A stretch of 64,000 nucleotides of DNA from Margaritispora aquatica (GCA_007644065.1 VJWN01000010.1:620001-684000); one strand, 5' to 3'. Shown: positions 10,251-23,772, numbered from the stretch's first letter. The notes: a model not told the origin generated them from the sequence alone. Numbers and translations are program-made.

Positions 10251-12017
10251 ATGCGTGAAGTTATCAGCATCAACGGTATGAATCTTCTGGACGCGTCGCA
10301 CACCGCTCCTCTTTCGTGTGCTCAATTCGAAGTACTTTGTGAAGGATATCTGCTGACAATTGTTTACAACAGTTGGCCAGGCTGGTTGCCAAATTGCTAA
10401 CTCTTGTTGGGAGGTGAGCATCAAAAGGATCATCAAAGCTATTCAAGCTCTTTTGGTTCATCGTTTCTGTTGATAGTGCTGACCTTTTTATTAGCTCTAC
10501 TGCCTCGAGCATGGCATCCAAGTACGCGGTCCCATCTGTCTCCTGCAGAGCCAGTCCGCATGGCATGGAGTCCTGCTAATGCATTCAATAGCCCGATGGA
10601 TACTTGACCCCAGAGCGCAAGGCTGCTGACCCAGACCAAGGATTCAGCACTTTCTTCTCTGAGACCGGTAGGCAACTAGATGTATATGGATAGCAGGACA
10701 GAACTGACGCGTGTGGTATTGCAGGACAAGGAAAATACGTTCCACGAACCATCTACTGTGATCTCGAACCCAACGTCGTCGATGAGGTCCGAACTGGTAC
10801 TTACCGAAGTCTCTTCCACCCCGAGCAAATGATCACTGGAAAGGAGGATGCCTCAAACAACTATGCTCGTGGTCACTACACCGTTGGCAAGGAGTTGATC
10901 GACCAGGTTTTGGACAAGGTTCGCCATGTTGCCGACAACTGCTCTGGTCTACAAGGTTTCCTCGTCTTCCACTCCTTCGGTGGTGGAACTGGTTCTGGAT
11001 TCGGTGCTCTCCTCATGGAGCGCCTCTCTGTTGATTTCGGAAAGAAGGTCAAGTTGGAGTTCTGCGTCTACCCAGCTCCCCAGACTGCCACTTCAGTTGT
11101 TGAGCCATATAACTCTATCCTCACCACACACACCACTCTTGAACACTCCGACTGTTCGTTCATGGTTGATAACGAGGCCATCTATGATATCTGCCGCAGA
11201 AACCTTGGTCTTGAGCGTCCCAACTATGAGAACTTGAACCGTTTGATTGCCCAAGGTAAGTTCATATTCAAGACATCGGGAAATAGAAATACTGATTGGT
11301 TGTGCAGTTGTCTCCTCCATTACTGCTTCCCTTCGTTTCGATGGATCCCTCAATGTCGATTTGAACGAGTTCCAGACCAACTTGGTTCCTTACCCACGTA
11401 TCCATTTCCCCCTCGTCGCATACGCACCAGTTGTCTCCGCCGCTAAAGCTTCCCACGAGGCCAACTCGGTCCAGGAGATCTCCATGTCTTGCTTTGAGCC
11501 CAACAACCAGATGGTGAAGTGTGATCCTCGCAACGGAAAGTACATGGCTACCTGCTTGTTATACCGTGGTGATGTTGTTCCAAAGGATGTCCACCAAGCC
11601 GTTGCCACCCTCAAGACCAAGCGAACCATCCAGTTCGTTGATTGGTGCCCAACTGGTTTCAAGATTGGTATCTGCTTCGAGCCACCCCAGCAGGTTCCCA
11701 ACGGTGATTTGGCTAAGGTCAACCGTGCTGTGTAAGTTTCTGCAACTAGTATTTTTTCTTTTTTAAATCACGTACTAATTAGACGTAGATGCATGCTTTC
11801 CAACACTACCGCTATCGCCGAGGCTTGGTCCGCACTGTCACACAAGTTTGATCTTATGTACTCCAAGCGCGCTTTCGTTCATTGGTACGTTGGTGAGGGT
11901 ATGGAGGAAGGAGAGTTTTCTGAGGCCCGTGAGGATCTTGCTGCGTTGGAGCGTGATTACGAGGAGGTTGCTACCGACTCTCTCGGCGATGACGATGGTG
12001 CTGAGGCAGAGTACTAA
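10251..12017 (+). CDS. TUB1: Alpha-tubulin
   Basis: Seven exons (10251-10275, 10373-10413, 10495-10521, 10592-10667, 10725-11255, 11308-11731, 11789-12017) encode 450 residues, the normal length. The start [15 protein letters not shown] is alpha-type and not beta-type. The GTP-binding loop GGGTGSG is present. [14 protein letters not shown] contains the glutamate that triggers hydrolysis of the beta-tubulin GTP. The acidic tail ends in EAEY, with the terminal tyrosine used in tyrosination and CAP-Gly recognition. It pairs with beta-tubulin to form microtubules in the cytoplasm and spindle. Introns crowd the 5' end, including a 27-nt exon. All joins preserve frame. Tubulin cofactor B, which handles alpha-tubulin, is encoded about 15 kb away in the same window. 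Confidence 0.97.
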
Positions 12018-12711
12018 ACAATCGCTCTGCTCAGCCATGTTTACCTCTTGTTGAGATCACATACTTGGACCGCTAGATTTGAAAGATGATTCGGCATCAC
12101 GATGTTCTCGGCGAATTGTTAGAGGCTCAAGGTGCATGATTTTCAGCGTGGAGTTAGAGCCTACTCTTTTCTTTTCAATGCGACGTGAAAGTCTTTTTTA
12201 ATGGGGGTTTCAACCTTCTAACAGAATGAAAACGTTCTTTGTAATTCATATAACAGGCGTAAACTTGATCTGATTCTGTTCTAAACGCACGGTGAAATTT
12301 AGGAAGAGGACCCAGTGGCATTGGTTCGTCGCAAAGTCCGGATTGTTCGCCATTGGCAAAGGACGCATATGAAAAGTCCAATGAGAAATAAAAAGCGTGG
12401 AGAACGATCCATGTGACCATGCACAGTATTCTGCATGTATTCAAACTGGGCAACAAAGTAACAGAAATTGGGGGTCGTATTCAGCCAGTCAGTTGCGGAG
12501 CGAGCAAGGCAGGCACGCTAGTCGTCGTCCCAGCTTCGAACCTCATCAACTCACCCCATCAAGCAATAATTATCCCACTCGCAACAACACCCTTCTCCAG
12601 TATCTGAATCCATTCCATTGATTACATCGTGTGAACTACAGCTTCAGTATCGAAATTGAACCCTCTTATCCGTGGTGATTGAACCTTCAGACGCCTGGCA
12701 AGCGGAGCGCA
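12018..12711. other. Intergenic region
   Basis: Holds the alpha-tubulin 3' end and the EDE1 promoter. No additional gene is supported. Confidence 0.5.
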
Positions 12712-15700
12712 ATGGCCGAAGATCCAAGTAAGAGCTTGTTTACATTACACATCTCGGCCATCAGTATATTTGGATGGCCCGGAACAAAAACACTCCATCA
12801 ATTTTGAGCTCTAGCTAGCCTTATTATACGAGATCATGGCTAACTCGTATTACTACCTCTAGCTGCGCCCTCGTTGAACTTGACCCAAGAGGAAAAGAGA
12901 GTATTTGGCCAGCTTTTTCGCCAGGCAGACTCAGAGAATATCGGGGTCGTCACAGGAGAAGTAGCTGTGAAGTTCTTTGAAAAGACTAGACTTGAGCCGC
13001 GGATATTGGGAGAGGTATGTTCATTGCGACAAATTCCACAGATGAGGCTGGGAGAATGTTGCTGAGCAACGTTCCATCTAGATATGGCAGATCGCAGACA
13101 AAGAGAATCGAGGTCTTCTGACACCTGCTGGCTTTGGAATTGTGCTTAGATTGATTGGACATTATCAATCTGGACGAGACCCTACACCTGAGTTAGCACT
13201 GCGACCTGGTCCTCTCCCTAAGTTCGATGGCGGCTCAGCTCCTGGCATGAGCCCAGCTATACAACCACCTCCTGGACCTCCACCAAGTGCCATACAGCCC
13301 CAAGCAAGTGGCTCGGGCCCTATACGAGTGCCACCCATCACCCCAGAGAAAGCTGGCCAGTATGCAGCACTTTTTGAAAAGTCCGGAGCGCAAAATGGGG
13401 TACTTCCAGGAGAGCAGGCCAAGCAAATATTTGAGCGCGCCGGTCTTCCAAATGATGTTCTGGGGCGCATATGGAATCTAGCAGATACAGAACAGAAAGG
13501 TTCACTTCAAGTTACGGAATTTGTAATCGCAATGCATCTATTAGCCTCTTACAAAATGGGTGCCCTACGAGCTTTGCCCAGTCTCCTGCCAGCTGGGCTA
13601 TATGAAGCAGCGGCTCGTCGACCACCAAGTAGACAAGCTTCTGGACCTGGTGCCATATCCGCAATTCCAAGGCAGTTTAGTGGTGCGCCAGCGGTACGTG
13701 CCGGTAGCCCTCTCGGTCGTCCAGCATATACAGCACCACAACAATTTCCTTCAGCCACTGGGTCTTCAAGTAATGGTGGCGAATGGGCAATCACTCCCGC
13801 CGACAAGGCTAAGTTTGATAGTATTTACACAAACTTGGACCGGGCGAATAGAGGGTTTATTACTGGAGAGGAGGCCGTACCCTTCTTCAGTGAATCTAAA
13901 CTTCCTGAGGAAGCTCTAGCTTCTATTTGGGACTTGGCGGATATCAACTCTGCTGGAAGGTTGTCTCGAGACGAGTTTGCTGTTGCTATGTATCTTATTC
14001 GCCAGCAGAGAGGCAAGCGAGATGGCCGCGATACCCTACCCACCGTCCTACCCCCGAATCTAATACCACCTAGCATGCGACATCAAGTCAGACCAGAAGC
14101 AGTTCCTACAGCCCCAGTATTTGAGGCTCCCCCGCCTTCGCTACCTAAATCGGCTGCTGAAGACTTGTTTGGTCTTGATGCTCTGTCATCACCAGTCCTG
14201 ACACCTGTCCAAGTGGCCCAATCTACTGGAGGCTCTGGCTCTTTCGCGATAAACCAAAATGATCCATTCGGTAACAACAGATCACCGATGGCCCCATCTT
14301 CACCTATTCATCACTCGCCTCAACACTCTACTCTCTTCAAACCATTTGTTCCTTCTTCCTCTTTTGGTATGATGACTTACCAAGGCACTGGGGGTTCAAA
14401 TAGTTCGCTACCGTTACAATCCAGGGGCATGCCTGTCCAGGCATCTTCTCCTACTGAGGATTTACTGGGCGATGCAGACCCAGAGATAAGCAAGAGACTT
14501 ACAAGCGAAACTAGTGAGCTTGCAAATCTTTCAAATCAAGTAGGTTCATTGTCGAAGCAAACACAGGAGGTACAGGCTCAAAGAGCAAATTCTCAGAATG
14601 AGCTTAATCAAGCCACTGCCCAGAAGAGGGAATTCGAAACCCGCCTGGCTCAGCTTCGCACTTTGTATGAGCAAGAAGTTAAAGACGTTCGTAGCTTGGA
14701 AGAGAAACTCGCAGTTTCCCGCAATGAGACAAAGAAGCTGCAGACAGAAATTGTTATGGTAGAAGGTTCTCATCAAGATCTTCAAGTTCAACATCAGCAA
14801 ACTTCTGCGTCGTTGCAAGCAGATCAACAAGAGAACACCAATTTGAAGGAAAAGATGAGAGTGATAAACGCAGAGATTGCCCAGTTGAAGCCAGCATTAG
14901 AGAAGTTGAGGTCAGATGCTCGCCAGCAGAAAGGTTTGGTCGCCATTAACAAAAAGCAGCTTGCAACGAACGAGGCGGAAAGAGACAAGTTGAGAGCTGA
15001 GGCGGAAGAGTTGAACAAGAGCATAGAGGAGGACACCAAAGCTCTTGCGACGGCCGCCGCTGCCGCTGCCAAGGTTCAAAGCCCACCCCAAGTTGCTAGC
15101 CCTGCGCTCTCAACCATGAGTGCAAACAATCCTTTTTTCCGCCGTCAAGGCAGTTCTTCTGAGATACCTAATTCGCCATTCGCCACCGCCTCTCCTCCAG
15201 CTCCTCAGCAGAGCGACAGATCTTTTGAGCATGTCTTTGGACCTGCTTTTAGTACTGCTGGCCTTAGCAGCGAGCCGCCACCAACAAGCTTCAGACAAGA
15301 GAAGACTGTACGATCACCATCAAACGGGTCTGATTTTTCTATTCCAACTAGGCAACAAACAGCTGGAGGGAGTGCTTTCCAGGCGCCAACTCCATCCACA
15401 TCCCCTCCTCCAATGACCGCTCGAGAAATGCCATCTGCTAATGAGCTACCGTCTCCCCCTCCAGAATCCAGACAGATTAGCTCAAGCTTTTTACCTTTCT
15501 CTTCCCATGATGACTCTGTTACATCCTCTCGCCAAGTATCTGCGCCAAATAGCCGATCTGGTGAAGGATCTACAGGAGCCGACACGCCCACGAATTATAT
15601 GGGGATGACACCAACTGGATCATCTGCAGCAGGTCCTTCGGAGACAGCTAGAGCTATCTCGCCGGGTCTTGATCGCCGATCGAATGCGTCGCCTCCGGTT

Positions 15701-16992
15701 CCAGAAGCCAAGAGCTCTATGCCAGGCTCTTTTCCGGGTGATGCCAACCCTCATATCGTTCCGTCGCCTACAGGTGGCAGTACATTAAGCGAAAAAGCTA
15801 GCTCCGATCCATTTGCCCTGAAAGCGCCAGAACGCGCTGGAACTGCCAAAGACGATTTCGACTCTGCCTTTGCTAGTTTTGGAACAAATGCGCCCAAAAT
15901 TCAAGAACGTTCAAACACTGGAAATTCTTCTGCATCAGGATCAGCTGTGATGAATGTTGCAGGATTCAACAAAGAATTCCCACCGATTGCAGAGCTTGAG
16001 CATGATGATGAAAGTGAATCAGGAAGCGATAGTGGTGGGTTTGATGATGATTTCGCACCAGCCTCACCAGGCCACACACGCAAAATAAGCACTGGTAGTA
16101 ATGATTTACTGGGCGCTACTAGGCCAACTCCCACACATCAGTCATCTGCAATGAGCCTCGGCACACTTCCACCTACTCCCGGCGCTCAAGCTTCACCACC
16201 TAACTACGACAAGGTTGTTTCGCCTGCCGAGCATGCACATTCTGAAGTACAACAGTACGCAGGACTCATTCCATCTCGCGAGATCCCAACTACATCAGCA
16301 GCTACGACTCCTCAAGCACCAAGTTCAGTTGCATCAACACCCTTCGGGCCTCCCTTGGCAGCATCCCAGCCAGCTCCACCCGCAAAGATCCCCTTCGATG
16401 ATGACTTTGATGACTTTGACGATCTCGAAGATGCGAAGGAGGGTGACGTCGACGACGATTTTGCCAATATTTCAGTAAATGATCGATCTGGTTTGGACGA
16501 TTTCAATCCCATGTTTGACAGCCCTCCAACCTCATCCAAAGGCCCAGAGCATTCAAGTCAAGTGAATGGGTTTGGAGGTAGCAATGGATTCGGAAATTTC
16601 ACACAGTCGCCTACTACAACTGCACCAGCACCTGTAGCTCCAGCTGCTGCTGTAAACGATAATCATGACTGGGATGCTATCTTTGCTGGTCTTGATGCAT
16701 CCGCTCCTACTACTTCCGAATCACCAAAGCCCGCTGAAGCCACAAATGGAAATGGTCTGACGGCCCCTGTGGAAAGGCCACAAATCGGCCGTGCATTGAC
16801 AGAGGCCGGTGTTCATGACGATCCTATTCTGAAGAATTTGGTGGTCATGGGTTACAAGAGAAACGACGCGTTGGCTGCATTAGAGAAATACGATTATGAT
16901 CTTGAAAGGGTAAGGTTTTCCGTAAATATTTAGTGATGTTGTCCTGATACTAATATTCCTAGGCGGCCAATTTTCTCGCTAGCCAATCTTAA
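12712..16992 (+). CDS. EDE1: EDE1/Eps15-like endocytic scaffold
   Basis: Four exons, 12712-12727, 12863-13014, 13082-16909 and 16963-16992, encode 1341 residues. There are three EH domains at about residues 10-95, 143-235 and 293-387; each contains an EF-hand-like pair and the conserved IWQIAD, IWNLAD or IWDLAD helix. EH domains bind NPF motifs on cargo adaptors. A long coiled coil spans about 520-710. A disordered Ser/Pro-rich region follows, with NNPF and DPF motifs, then an acidic stretch (DDDFDDFDDLED). The C-terminal UBA domain (about 1303-1341) has VVMGYKRNDALAALEKYDYD and binds ubiquitin. The protein starts clathrin-coated pit assembly at the plasma membrane and can drive condensate formation. 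The last exon, only 10 codons, completes the UBA helix. Confidence 0.96.
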
Positions 16993-17535
16993 GTCTCATT
17001 CAATACATTCCAAAAATGTCGATATGCGATATGAATCGTGGTGGTGAGAAGCGAGGTCGGATGAAATTGGGCGGGGGATACTTCATAATGTGCATAGTTT
17101 AATAGTGTCGGTCGATATTGTAGTGTACGAGCGGCGACATTTAGCGAGCATTCTTTCTTAATGGAATCTCATTTGTTAGGCCTAGAGGATGGCAGTAAGA
17201 TTTTTACAATCCGCAGTCTTACTTCTCCACGTGTATAGCAGCATGAGGTGAAGATGTGAATACCTAAGTGGATCATGCATGGTTCTCGACAACTTAACGG
17301 CGAGTGCCAATCTGGTGTGAGAGAAGTTGCTTTTTTGATAACCCCTGGTTCTCCCCGGAGTCCTGATTGTCCACACCATTTCACCACAAGAGTTTCTGAG
17401 CGGAAGGATAGAGACTTACAAGTGGCTTTATCCCCCACACCACCTGGCGCTTGGAGGTGGGAGCGAGTGCTCTCCAAAAAAAAAAACTTGACTGCCATCG
17501 ATTATTTCTTAAAACTGTGGTACCAAATAGCTTTC
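16993..17535. other. Intergenic region
   Basis: Contains the EDE1 3' end and the promoter of the next small gene. An A12 tract lies near 17476. No further gene is supported. Confidence 0.5.
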
Positions 17536-17917
17536 ATGCGCTTCTCTTACTCGTTGTTCGTGCTTTGCGCCTTGCTTTGGACATCCTCTGCACTAGATGG
17601 AGAGGTTTGCTCCGAGAACAAATTGAGACAACATGCGCATGGGATCTATCAGAGGGATATAGATGACCGGGAAAGGAGCACCGCCCAGGTGAGTTTCACT
17701 GCACTATGACTCTTTGTCATTCTCTATTTGTTTAGTATTGGCCATTGATGAATGAAAAACGCAGTATGTTCCTAGTCAAGGGGGTGATAGCGTAAATCGC
17801 AAGCAATATCACAAGCCGAATACGGAAAGAATCGATACTAAGACAGAGGATAAAAGCTCTTTGATACGTGGTTTTGTCGTGTTTACTGCGTTGGTGTTCG
17901 TTGCTGCTGGGTGGTGA
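17536..17917 (+). CDS. Small secreted, probably GPI-anchored protein
   Basis: Two exons, 17536-17688 and 17765-17917, each exactly 153 nt, encode 101 residues. The intron has a perfect GTGAGT donor and an acceptor at 17762-17764. A nearer TAG acceptor would give a shorter protein without the hydrophobic tail. Residues 1-19 (MRFSYSLFVLCALLWTSSA) form a signal peptide. The middle is polar and charged with one Cys. The C-terminus SSLIRGFVVFTALVFVAAGW is a terminal hydrophobic segment preceded by small residues, as in GPI-attachment signals. I cannot assign a family. Likely destination is the plasma membrane or cell wall. RNA evidence would decide the acceptor. Confidence 0.6.
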
Positions 17918-18765
17918 TGTGTAGATTGAGTGGATTTCGGGAAAGTCCTCGCAGTGAGTACAAAATTTGGGGCTCGGGGTTGTTATAAGAGCGAATCCTA
18001 GGCGTGGAACAGAAAGGGAAAGGAATGGCTCGGGATTTTTCAAGAACAGGAGAAAATACATAAGCTAGCGACTAGTTGACACATATTTGAAAGGTTATGA
18101 AGTGTACGCTTTTACGCCGAGAAGCTCGTGAGAAGCGTGAGAGGCGCAAGTCTTGTTGTTCTATTTAATGCTCGTCAGACAGAATAATATATTTTGGTAC
18201 TCTCGACTAAGCTTGAACGAGCTATAAATCGCTGGAAGGAGAGGCTCATCATGCCTTGTTTGGTATGATACGATACGGTACGGTTCGAAGAATCTTAGCC
18301 TTGCAGAATGCAGATCCTCCAGAAACCCAATTGAAATCCACTCTGCGTGTCCTGGTGTTAGTGAAATGCAATTGGGTGATGGATATTCCTACTGCAAGCA
18401 TCCTCCAAAGCTTATGCTCCACTATCCGACAAAACCGATCAAATACGAATGCGAGTGCCGAATGCGAGGCTGCTATACGCTACATACGAGCCCCAGAGCT
18501 CGCTCAGTGGCCGGTTCACCCTCTATGTTTGGAACAACGGAAGTTACCATTTGCTGCCAGTATTCCATCTGTCTGATGTTCTGGTAATCAATCTAAGAAC
18601 AGGTAGATTTCCAATCATGGTCATGCCATATCCTTGGAAGATAAAGCTTGTCAGTATGACATCCTCATGCATTTCTCAGCTTGTTCCTTAAATTACCTTT
18701 CCATCTCTTCCAAAGAGCAGTATTCTTACTTTGTATTTTAACTGCAATTCCATTTTTCTGTTGCC
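17918..18765. other. Intergenic region
   Basis: About 850 bp with several short open frames in conflicting frames and no domain. It probably holds the promoter of the sterol-glucosyltransferase-like gene, and an unseen 5' exon is possible. Confidence 0.45.
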
Positions 18766-21700
18766 ATGAATCAAGCTGCACTGCAAGTCTCGACTATCGA
18801 GCTCCCGAGCCCAAGGGGCGAAAGGGAGACGATGGAGCTGCTAAGAGGAGAAAGGGATCAAAAGCAGGAGAAAGCCGAGAGGAGTGAGAAATGGGAAGAG
18901 GTGGAACGAGCAGCCAAGCTAGCTGAGAGGCGATTCAATGCTGAGGAAAGCCAGCGATACTCGATGCTACCTGCTGAGCTGGAAGGGAACACTAATTTTG
19001 ATTGGGATGAACCGCCTGCCTACGAGAATTCCTTTGGCAACAATCAACGCAGTGTCCATACTTCGGTGTTGGGTATGAGATATCTTTCATTACGGCGGCT
19101 TGTGATATGAATATACTAATCAGGTATTGGTGATCAGACAATGGACGAATTAGCATGTTTTTTAACGGACACGGGCGAGACTTCACAACTCTACCTCCTT
19201 TGCCTCAGTACGAACCTCGAGAAGAGCAGATGAAGAATTTCGCAGCGAGGTCATTTCCGCTGCTCAATATTGTGATTCAAGTCGTTGGAAGTCGAGGTAT
19301 GATCTCATACACACTGGCCTCCATACTTGCTGATTGAAGATACAGGTGACGTCCAGCCTTTTGTCGCTCTAGGACAGGAACTAAAGGCCGTTGGCCATCG
19401 GGTGCGGCTTGCTACTCATGGTGTTTTCGAATCTTTCGTCAAGGATGCTGGTCTAGAATTCTTTTCCATTGGAGGCGATCCTGCAGACCTCATGGCCGTA
19501 AGCGTCATCAGTCTATTCCTGCAGCTGCGAACAACTAACAGGAAAATAGTATATGGTCAAGAATCCGGGCATCATTCCCAAGTTCCAAACAATCAGAGCA
19601 GGGGATATATCACGCAAGCGTAAGATGATTTGTGAGATGCTTGAAGGCTGCTGGAGATCGTGTATTCAGCCAGATGCTTCTACTGGAGTTCCCTTTGTCG
19701 CAGAGGCCATCATCGCAAATCCGCCCAGTTTTGCATACCTCCATTGTGCTCAAGCTCTAGGAATTCCCTGCCATGTCATGTTTACTATGCCTTGGAGTGC
19801 CACGCGCGCTTTCCCACATCCGCTTGCCAATGTGCAGCTGACGGACACAGATCCAAATCTAACTAATTTTCTATCTTATGGGCTAGTAGATATGATGACT
19901 TGGCAGGGGTATGTCGATTCTAGCAGGCTTTGGTTTCCCTAGGAGCATTGCTGACATTTTTAGACTTGGAGATGTGATCAATCATTGGCGGAAAACTTCT
20001 CTTAACCTAGAACCGCTTTCCACAATGGTTGGAGCCAATATGGCGAATATCCTCAAAGTCCCGTTTACCTACTGTTGGTCACCAGCACTAATTCCAAAGC
20101 CCTTTGACTGGCCTTCGCATATTGGTATTATGTTTTATTCTCTTTCTTTGTGTCCAATTGCTAATGATCTTAGATGTTTGTGGATTCTTTTTCCGAAATG
20201 CTCCGCAATACACTCCATTTCCTGAACTAGACGACTTTCTCAGAGCTGGTCCTCCTCCAATATATATTGGCTTTGGTTCTATCGTCATGGAAGATGCCCA
20301 TGAGATGACGAGGATAATTCTCGACTCGGTCAGAGAGTGTGGCATCCGGGCTATTGTTTCTGAGGGTTGGAGTAAGCTTGGGGCAGGAGTTAGTCACCAC
20401 GATGATATTCTCTTCATTGGAGATTGTCCACATGGTGAGTCTGATTACTGCCGTCCGACGAGTTGCATAGCTAACGAGGGGAAGAATGGCTATTTAAGCA
20501 CGTATCAGCAGTAGTCCATCACGGAGGCGCAGGTACTACGGCATGCGGTCTTCTTAATGGCAGACCCACTGCTATCGTGCCCTTCTTTGGAGAGTAAGTT
20601 GCACCATCTCAACCTGTCTCATACCTGCTTATATTCTCTTAGCCAACCATTTTGGGCTAATATGGTACACGCTGCTGGCGCAGGTCCCAAGCCTATTGAT
20701 CACAAATCACTTTCAGTCGAACGACTTTGTCAAGCCATAGATGTTCTTCTCGCGCCTGAGACTGTCATCGCAGCTGAGCGAATTGCCGAGAAGATGCGTA
20801 ACGAAGATGGAGTTAAAGAAGCCGTGAAATCGTTCCACAGGAATCTGCCGTTCAAGAACATGAATTGTGATTTAATTTCTCGACAGCCAGCAACGTGGTG
20901 TTGGAAGAAGGGAAAGAGAACGCTGAAGTTGAGTCACAGGGCTGCAAGTATCCTAGTGGAGCATAAGAAGATTGAGGTCAGCGCACTGAAGATGTGAGTA
21001 GTCCTCCTGTTCGGAATGGTGGGGAGATTTTTAAGCGAAGCTGATGTGTTATGGTAAAGATGGAAACCAAAGCCGATTACTCTCGAAAACAAGAGATGGG
21101 ATCCAATCAGCGGGACGACCTCCGCTTTCTTTGATGGCGCGGTGAATGTTGGTTCGTCATTCGGAGATGCTTTTACGGATCCTGTCAAAGAATATCGAAG
21201 AGCGAAAACGTTAGAGAGAGAGCAAAAGGCGTTAAGCGAGAAAGCGTCTACCCGGACTTTGAGTGAAAGGAGTTCGGGCTCGAGAGCTCCAAGTGAATCG
21301 TCTCTTAGTCAAAGAACCATAAGTGATAGTACACTGGGTGAGCGAGACATGAACACTCCCACTGTGAGCGAGTTAGATGGACAGGAAAGTCGCCCTAGGT
21401 TTGATAGCATGTACGACGCAACGACGATAGATGAGAGGAGAAGTAATAACGGTACTATCAGAGAGGGTAGTGTGTATAACAACGAGGATGGCACGATGAG
21501 ACAACCTAGCATCTATGAGAGTGAGAATGGCAGCAGAAGACATACAAGTATCTACGGCACCAGGAGCGATGATTCAGCTAGCAACAGCGCACACAGTGAT
21601 ACGGCCATCGCGATCAGCAGAAAGCCTGTAGGCATGAGCAGACAGCTTACTAATTTGGATGATCTTGCAAATAACAGGAGTGTCGTGCGATCGGCATCTA

Positions 21701-22463
21701 TGGATCTTGCCACGACCTCAAGGGCAGGTGGAAGTAGTGTCACCAGGGCTTCTACTGGACTCACAAACATGACAGCAGGCAGTATCATGAGCAAAACATC
21801 CACAACGCCAACCGAAGCCCACGTCGGCCCTAGTGCAGGCGAAGCCGCCCGACATGCTGCTGGGAAGGGAGCAGCGAAGGTGGGATTCGCAATTGCGAAA
21901 GGAACGATTGATCTCCCTCTGGCTGTGGCGGACGGATTCCAGAACTTACCATCTCTGTACGGTGAGAAAGTGAGAGATTATGGGGAGGTTAGGGGCTGGA
22001 AGAGTGGTGGGAAGAATGGGCTAAAGGTACTTCATCTCCTAAGAGTTCTTTGAAATTGTGCCTCCATCATTTTGCAGAGGTCAAAGTGCGACACGGAGCT
22101 AACACATCACAGTCTCTCGGTTACGGCTTTTATGACGGCTACGTGGGCTTCTTCACGCAGCCCTACAAAGGGGCTCGCGACGGCGGCCCCTTGGGCCTCA
22201 TGAAAGGCATCACCAAAGGCTGCGCTGGTCTTCTCACGCAGCCTGCTCACGGCATCTTCGGCGTCGTAGCATATCCTGCCTTGGGACTGTATAAGAGTTT
22301 GAACACGCAGGCTTTAACTGGTGCTCAGGGGGAGATTCTGCATAGTCAGAGGGATTTGGGGGTGTGGCTTGCGCAGAATATGGTTGGTGAAAAGGGTGAG
22401 ACGGAGAGGGTGCTGAGGAAGTTTGAAGATGAGTGGTTGAGGGTTAGAGAGCCTGGTCATTAG
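18766..22463 (+). CDS. Sterol 3-beta-glucosyltransferase-like protein (UGT80/Atg26 type)
   Basis: Ten exons (18766-19072, 19138-19296, 19346-19497, 19550-19908, 19964-20124, 20174-20434, 20485-20593, 20643-20993, 21060-22026, 22113-22463) join in frame to 1058 residues. The N-terminus is charged and coiled. The glycosyltransferase part starts with [20 protein letters not shown] at about residue 145. It contains the sugar-donor region with [19 protein letters not shown] and [12 protein letters not shown], typical of UDP-glucose:sterol glucosyltransferases (GT28/GT1). The GRAM and PH domains of yeast Atg26 are absent. After a Ser/Arg-rich linker, a conserved C-terminal part ([39 protein letters not shown]) resembles Vps13/Atg2-type C-terminal repeats. 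Expected product is sterol glucoside on membranes. The start codon is the least certain part. Confidence 0.88.
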
Positions 22464-23772
22464 AAGATGGGTGGTGTATAGGAGTTTTTTGAGGCGTGGT
22501 AGGAGCTATCAGATTTGGTATGGCGTTTGATATTAAACTGGTTCTGTAAGACTTACATAGTTGAGTGTTCATACTTTAACTTCGATATTGGATTAGATCA
22601 TATAATTGTTCTCGTGGGTCAAGCTATGAGCAAAATCACATTGGTTGAAATGCTTGCTAACATACTCGTTTCGTCTCGCATACATGATTCAGATAAAGCT
22701 CTTTACTTCCATTGTGGTTACTATGGATGCTTGCCTACAAGATTAACTACTATCGATTGCTATCAAACTCTTCTTGTGGAGCTGTCATTTTCACGGAACA
22801 GTTTGAAATTAGCTATTAGTTCGGCAAAGTATATGTTTTCGATGCTATGAGATATATTGATTGCTCAAGACTCTTTCTAAGGCATATGCTGTTTGGGTTA
22901 GAAGGAAATGTTGTTCGTCCTCATTTACGTCTTCACAAGATCCTTGAATTGGTAATACTCCTAATACGCTTAGACAAATATCTACAGTCTTTGCTATATT
23001 CGAGGCTCTAAAACACATGAAATGTAACATTTGTAGACCACAGAATTTGAGGTTCAAAATACAAGCAGCTGTTGATACAAAATGAGAGTAAACTCCTCGA
23101 AACTCATCTGCCCATCGTGAAGTCGCCACAGCGTAATTTGCAGAATTTAACCCAACTCGCCCCAACCCCAAGTTGCGAATAAGCACTTGTGTCTGAAAAT
23201 AGTCTCAACATCATTACTCTTTCATGAGTCATCTCATGTCGCAAGACCTTTGCTGCCTCGAGAATTTCCCGAAAACGAGATGAAACGCCATCGCATCCTA
23301 AAAACTAAAACTAAAACGCAAACGCAAACACACAGCTACCTTCCGAGTTCCGACGATTTAAAATATCACGACGGTACTGATATCTAGGGTACGGTATGGT
23401 TTACTGACACGTGTTAACCATTACATGGGCAGGTGCTGGGCATATCAACTTTGTGTAGAGAAAAAAGAAAGCTTGTTCGTTTCAACTGATGTTTTGGCAA
23501 CGGGTCAGGAAACACGGGTTGTACACAACCAAGCTTTTCGGCTAAGCTTAAGTGCAACGCATCGTAGTCTATTTCCAGCACTGGAGATGGGCCAACTCAA
23601 TCGTTATCTGTTGCAAACACCGTTCTGACAGGATGAACACGAGAGATTTGAAGATAAGGATAGAAATTCAAACTATTCAGGTATCATCGCACGAAAAACA
23701 ACACACATCGACCTAGTCATCAAATCCAGGCATCTTCCTCACCCTCCTCCTCTCGCCTCATTTACTCGGCAC
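22464..23772. other. Convergent intergenic region
   Basis: About 1.3 kb between the glycosyltransferase and DUF726 genes. It has AT-rich sequence and a simple A/C-rich tract with AAAACTAAAACT-type repeats at 23299-23331. No gene is supported. Confidence 0.5.
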
